From Bartonella quintana (GTDB lineage Bacteria; Pseudomonadota; Alphaproteobacteria; Rhizobiales; Rhizobiaceae): a stretch of 64,000 nucleotides of DNA. Numbering within the stretch: position 1 is the first letter of the stretch; each line of letters opens with the position of its first letter. A model generated the notes under the pieces. It had not been told where the DNA came from. It saw nothing but the letters and a program-made list of their open reading frames with translations, and searched no databases. Location of the stretch: contig NZ_AP019773.1 of the NCBI RefSeq assembly GCF_009936175.1, positions 248,001 to 312,000 on the forward strand, given 5' to 3'. Positions 60,425 through 64,000 of this stretch are shown one piece after another. A program made the position numbers and the translations under genes.

Positions 60425-61762
60425 ATGAATACGAAACGTTTAATAACAGTATCTATTTTTGCATTGGTTTCAGCTTCTGCGGCACAGGCAGCTGATGTGG
60501 GAATTCCACATCAGTCAGCACCAACTTCTTTGCCAGTTATTGCAGCTCCTGCTTTTACGTGGACAGGTTTTTATGCGGGGATTCAAATTGGTGGTTTTTC
60601 AAGTAGAACTGATATGAGTATTGTTGGTAAGGGAAAAGCTGTACTACTAAGTAAAGATTTGTTGCCTAAACTTTCAGGTTTTGAAAGTGGTCTTTACGCC
60701 GGTTCTAATATTGATCTTGGTGATAACTTTATTTTTAATATCGATACAGATTTAATTTGGTCTGGACAAAAATACACAAAGACTATTTCTTTAGGCGCAT
60801 CTGATAATGTTTCAGTAGACAATTTAGTCACAAGATCTCGCAGATCATTGCGATCAGCCGACGTACTACAAACATCAACATTATCAGCATTACTAAAGAA
60901 ACAAGGAGAAACAAAAGTACGAAGAAAAGCACAAGCAACGGCACCAGCACCAGCACCAGCACCAGCAACGGCACCAGCAACGGCACCAGCACCAGCACCA
61001 GCACCAGCAACGGCACCAGCAACGGCACCAGCACCAGCAACGGCAGCATCGGTAGAAGCCCAAAGAAGAGAGAGATTACATTTAGCACGATCAGGTGATT
61101 CAGAACAAAAATTGGTGTCAGAACAATCAGTATCAGAACAAGCGCAATCAGGAATAGAATCTGCTGTCAATAAGCCAGTTAGTGCTCATCTCAGTGCACA
61201 TCATGGTGCTGAACAGAGTGCTCATTCACACGGCGCTAATAATCCACACAGTAATCCGCATGGTGGATCGAGTGCAGCTGGACGGAGTGCACAAGGTGAG
61301 CAAACTGTGAATGAAAAAAGTGCTGGTGTATATGGTATAGAAGAAGTGAAGAAGGTGGCTTCTTCTCTCGGACTGGACCAAGGAGGTAGAGCTGAAACTT
61401 TAACCCATACTTTAAAACAAAATTGGGCTGGTGCTACACGGGTACGTATCGGTTTTGCTGCTGATCGCATTATGCCTTATGTTGCTGGTGGTATTGCCTA
61501 TACACAGCTCCAAGATGTCGTGTCGATATCACTTAAGAAACAGGATGGAGAAGCGGTTTCTCATAAGAATTTAACCAATGAAACAAAGACCCTGATCGGT
61601 TATACTCTTGGTGGTGGTATTGACTTTGCAATGACTGACAATGTTTTACTTCGTGCGGAATATCGTTATTCAGGCTTTGGTAAAAAGAAATTTGCAAAGG
61701 AAAAGCTTGAAGTTAACTATAAAACCAATGATTTTCGTATTGGTGTAGCTTATAAATTCTAA
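60425..61762 (+). CDS. hbpB: Long hemin-binding outer-membrane protein with inserted repeat loop
   Basis: A 445-residue Hbp family barrel, about 170 residues longer than its neighbours. Signal peptide to ASAAQA, then FTWTGFYAGIQIGGFSSRT, KLSGFESGLYAGSNIDLGDN, and late strands WAGATRVRIGFAADRIMPYV, RAEYRYSGFGKKKF and GVAYKF. The extra length is one insertion after the DTDLIWSGQKYTK strand: an Arg/Ser-rich stretch, an Ala-Pro/Ala-Thr hexamer repeat (60935-61042), then a Gln/Ser- and His-rich part (61183-61300). By barrel topology this should be a surface loop. The long form fits HbpB of B. quintana as I recall it. GGAG precedes the ATG. Confidence 0.9.
   Translation: MNTKRLITVSIFALVSASAAQAADVGIPHQSAPTSLPVIAAPAFTWTGFYAGIQIGGFSSRTDMSIVGKGKAVLLSKDLLPKLSGFESGLYAGSNIDLGDNFIFNIDTDLIWSGQKYTKTISLGASDNVSVDNLVTRSRRSLRSADVLQTSTLSALLKKQGETKVRRKAQATAPAPAPAPATAPATAPAPAPAPATAPATAPAPATAASVEAQRRERLHLARSGDSEQKLVSEQSVSEQAQSGIESAVNKPVSAHLSAHHGAEQSAHSHGANNPHSNPHGGSSAAGRSAQGEQTVNEKSAGVYGIEEVKKVASSLGLDQGGRAETLTHTLKQNWAGATRVRIGFAADRIMPYVAGGIAYTQLQDVVSISLKKQDGEAVSHKNLTNETKTLIGYTLGGGIDFAMTDNVLLRAEYRYSGFGKKKFAKEKLEVNYKTNDFRIGVAYKF
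60935..61042 (+). repeat. In-frame hexamer tandem repeat (Ala-Pro / Ala-Thr)
   Basis: Eighteen hexamers, each GCACCA (Ala-Pro) or GCAACG (Ala-Thr), follow without interruption. Writing P and T, the order is TPPPPTP, TPPPPTP, TPPT, a 42-bp higher-order unit present twice plus a partial. Copy-number change would alter loop length without shifting frame. The tract is much richer in GC than its surroundings. Confidence 0.95.
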
Positions 61763-61785
61763 TTTATTATAAGACTAAGTTTTTA

Positions 61786-61821
61786 AAAGGTTCTGCCGGC
61801 GGTGGAGCCTTTATTTTTTTT
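61786..61821 (+). terminator. Terminator after third hbp gene
   Basis: AAAGGTTC pairs with GAGCCTTT (one G-T pair), followed by ATTTTTTTTG. It starts 24 bases after the stop. Confidence 0.75.
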
Positions 61822-62016
61822 GAGAGAATCATTTTGGGGTTTTCTTTCTTGATAGTTTCATGATAAAGCCCGTGAAATGTGATAATATATCTTCTTGATC
61901 GCTGCCTAATACGAATAATTCGCTCGGCTTTCCTCGTAGATCAAAAAACCAAAGTTGCAGGGTTCAGGGAAGTTATGAAAAAATGAAATCGTAAAAGTGG
62001 ACAGGAATATTTCACA

Positions 62017-64000
62017 ATGACTGTGAAAAATGAAACAATAGATTATTCGAAAACTCTTTATCTCCCACAAACAAATTTTCCAATGCGTGGGAGGTTGCCA
62101 CAAAAAGAGCTTGAACTGATAGCACGATGGGACAATATGGGCCTTTATGCTCAATTGCGTCAGCAAGCAAAAGACCGCCCACTTTACATTCTTCATGATG
62201 GTCCTCCTTATGCAAATGGCCATATCCATATTGGGCATGCTTTAAACAAAGTGTTAAAGGATGTGATTATTCGTTCATTCCAAATGCGTGGTTTTAATGC
62301 AAATTATGTACCTGGTTGGGATTGTCATGGACTTCCGATTGAATGGAAAATTGAAGAAAAATATCGTGCGCAAGGCAAAAATAAAGATGATGTGCCCCTT
62401 AATGAATTTCGTCAAGAATGCCGTGAGTTTGCAAAATATTGGATAACTGTTCAAAGTGAAGAATTTAAACGTCTTGGTGTCGTCGGAGATTTTAACAGTC
62501 CCTACACGACAATGGCCTTTCATGCAGAAGCACGCATTGCCAGTGAATTGATGAAATTTGCTATGTCAGGTCAGATTTATCGTGGTTCAAAGCCTGTGAT
62601 GTGGTCTGTTGTTGAGCGTACTGCTTTGGCTGAAGCAGAGATTGAATATCATGATTATGAATCAGAGGTTATCTGGGTTAAATTTCCTGTTTTGCAAGCC
62701 GATTCTAGTGACTTATGTGGTGCTTATGTTGTGATTTGGACAACGACTCCATGGACAATTCCTGGTAATCGTGCAGTGAGTTATTCTTCGCAGATTTCTT
62801 ACGGTGTTTACGAGGTTGCAAGCACGCAAAATGATTTTGGTCCTCAAGTTGGGGAAAGACTTCTCTTTGCTGATGCTTTGGCTATGAGTTGTGCAGAAAA
62901 AGCAAAACTTGTTTTGAAGCGTTTGCGGATTATTTCTGCTGATGAGCTTAAAACTCTTTTTCTTTTTCATCCATTAAAAGGTTTGGCTGGAAGTTATAAT
63001 GATAAGATTGCGATGCTTGATGGTGCGCACGTAACCGAGAATGCTGGTACAGGTTTTGTTCATACAGCGCCCAGCCATGGACGTGAAGATTTTGAAATTT
63101 GGAATGCTTATAAACCACTTTTGGAGCAGTCTGGTATTGATACATCTATACCGTTTCCCGTTGATGATGCTGGCTTTTATACGAAGGATGCTCCTGGTTT
63201 TGGACCAAACCGTGAAGGGGGGGCTGTGCGCGTTATTGATGATAATGGAAAAATGGGTGATGCCAATAAAGAGGTTATTAACGCTTTAATTAAAGCGAAT
63301 CGGTTGTTTGCACGCGGTCGTTTAAAACATTCCTATCCTCACAGTTGGCGTTCGAAAAAACCGGTCATTTTCCGTAATACACCCCAATGGTTTATTTCGA
63401 TGGATAAAGATCTTGGAGATGGTTCAACTTTACGCAGTCGGGCTTTAGAGGCTGTTTCGATGACGCGTTTTGTACCTTCTTCTGGTCAAAACCGTTTGGC
63501 TTCTATGATAGCAGATCGTCCTGATTGGGTTCTTTCTCGTCAACGTGCTTGGGGTGTTCCGATTTGTATTTTTGCGAATGAGGATGGTGTCATTCTTAAA
63601 GATGAGAGAGTGAATGAGCGTATTTTACGGGCTTTTGAAGCAGAAGGAGCGGATGCATGGTTTGCTGAAGGAGCCCGTGAGCGTTTTTTAGGTGAACGTG
63701 CACATGAATCTTGGGTTCAGGTCCTTGATATTCTTGATGTTTGGTTTGATTCTGGAGCGAGCCATAGTTTTGTATTAGAAGATCGGGATGATTTAAAATG
63801 GCCTGCTGATGTTTATTTTGAAGGATCTGATCAACATCGTGGGTGGTTCCAGTCCTCTCTTTTGGAAAGTTGCGGTACACGCGCTTGTTCCCCTTATAAA
63901 GCGGTAATCACACACGGTTTTACTTTGGATGAGAATGGCAAGAAAATGTCTAAATCTTTGGGAAATACAGTTGTTCCGCAAGAAATTATTAAAACATCTG
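62017..64000 (+). CDS. ileS: Isoleucyl-tRNA synthetase, 5' part (cut by window end)
   Basis: The first 661 codons of IleRS, a class I synthetase charging tRNA-Ile; the frame is still open at the window edge. The HIGH motif is in [12 protein letters not shown], the KMSKS motif in [12 protein letters not shown] near the end, and [13 protein letters not shown] and the editing-domain [15 protein letters not shown] lie between. AGGA precedes the ATG at 62017. The remaining roughly 300 residues (anticodon-binding and zinc parts) are outside. No T-box or other leader structure was seen in the 61822-62016 interval. Confidence 0.97.
   Translation, partial: MTVKNETIDYSKTLYLPQTNFPMRGRLPQKELELIARWDNMGLYAQLRQQAKDRPLYILHDGPPYANGHIHIGHALNKVLKDVIIRSFQMRGFNANYVPGWDCHGLPIEWKIEEKYRAQGKNKDDVPLNEFRQECREFAKYWITVQSEEFKRLGVVGDFNSPYTTMAFHAEARIASELMKFAMSGQIYRGSKPVMWSVVERTALAEAEIEYHDYESEVIWVKFPVLQADSSDLCGAYVVIWTTTPWTIPGNRAVSYSSQISYGVYEVASTQNDFGPQVGERLLFADALAMSCAEKAKLVLKRLRIISADELKTLFLFHPLKGLAGSYNDKIAMLDGAHVTENAGTGFVHTAPSHGREDFEIWNAYKPLLEQSGIDTSIPFPVDDAGFYTKDAPGFGPNREGGAVRVIDDNGKMGDANKEVINALIKANRLFARGRLKHSYPHSWRSKKPVIFRNTPQWFISMDKDLGDGSTLRSRALEAVSMTRFVPSSGQNRLASMIADRPDWVLSRQRAWGVPICIFANEDGVILKDERVNERILRAFEAEGADAWFAEGARERFLGERAHESWVQVLDILDVWFDSGASHSFVLEDRDDLKWPADVYFEGSDQHRGWFQSSLLESCGTRACSPYKAVITHGFTLDENGKKMSKSLGNTVVPQEIIKTS

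Noticed and set aside
60935..61042. Possible CRISPR or VNTR array from the tandem repeat
   Set aside because: Repeats are contiguous hexamers without spacers and lie in frame inside a coding sequence.
60694..61170. Long minus-strand ORFs across the hbp repeat, rich in Ala/Gly/Val or Leu/Val/Pro
   Set aside because: They are antisense products of the GCACCA/GCAACG hexamers inside a clear barrel gene; no start signal or family match.
61822..62016. T-box leader before ileS
   Set aside because: No T-box sequence or terminator/antiterminator pair is visible in this short interval.
62012..63981. Minus-strand ORFs opposite ileS
   Set aside because: Shadow frames; the plus strand encodes a clear IleRS with HIGH and KMSKS motifs.

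Overview
The window looks like a Bartonella chromosome (Alphaproteobacteria, Rhizobiales). The coding is AT-rich, the housekeeping genes follow Rhizobiales order, and there is a tandem family of Bartonella-type hemin-binding outer-membrane proteins (Hbp/Pap31) sharing one upstream box. Many syntenic metabolic and transport genes survive only as decayed relics, as expected for a host-restricted, shrinking genome. No phage, insertion sequence, tRNA, rRNA or CRISPR array was recognised.

Layout. 0.5-8.2 kb: NlpC/P60 peptidase, M17 leucyl aminopeptidase, coaA and an asparaginase on the minus strand, diverging from hslV-hslU; an RsmC-like rRNA methyltransferase converges on hslU. 8.2-22.6 kb: a minus-strand gene-expression block in the order regulator, metK, trmB, (terminator), rimP, nusA, ylxR, infB, rbfA, truB, rpsO, pnp. 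An MFS exporter on the plus strand interrupts it between truB and rpsO. truB has a premature stop and its former 3' end is still readable. 22.8-29.8 kb: lnt, corC-like, ybeY, phoH, miaB, rimI, tsaB. 30.4-31.5 kb: a dead YeiH-type permease. 31.5-34.7 kb: recR, ybaB, dnaX and the 4.5S SRP RNA. 34.7-36.5 kb: sparse DNA with one small exported protein. 36.5-38.8 kb: pheA pseudogene, kdsB and a membrane-bound cytochrome c. 38.9-42.7 kb: decayed yejB-yejE-yejF peptide ABC transporter. 42.6-44.4 kb: a MoeB/ThiF-type enzyme and gshB. 44.5-50.5 kb: intact pstS-pstC-pstA-pstB-phoU followed by a phoB relic. 50.7-55.9 kb: SleB-like lipoprotein hydrolase, M29 aminopeptidase, mutM, M20 peptidase and a ribonuclease D-like exonuclease. 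56.4-61.8 kb: the hbp array, with three intact genes, several relics, five copies of a shared upstream box and a terminator after each intact gene. 62.0 kb to the end: ileS, cut by the window edge.

How it fits together. The core is translation and ribosome maturation (rimP, nusA, infB, rbfA, rpsO, pnp, trmB, miaB, tsaB, ybeY, ileS), proteolysis and peptide use (hslVU and four peptidases), envelope functions (lnt, kdsB, NlpC, SleB-like) and high-affinity phosphate import. The main adaptive element is the hbp array at the cell surface, probably under iron/heme control through the shared box. Its third gene carries a long inserted loop with an Ala-Pro/Ala-Thr hexamer repeat and a His-rich stretch. 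Around it the window records gene loss: phenylalanine synthesis (pheA), peptide uptake (yej), a YeiH permease and PhoB control of the Pho system. By recalled synteny, the histidine genes between coaA and hslV are also gone. I did not find a wholly new system. The best leads are the hbp array and its His-rich member, the truncated truB, and an intact pst-phoU operon beside a dead phoB.
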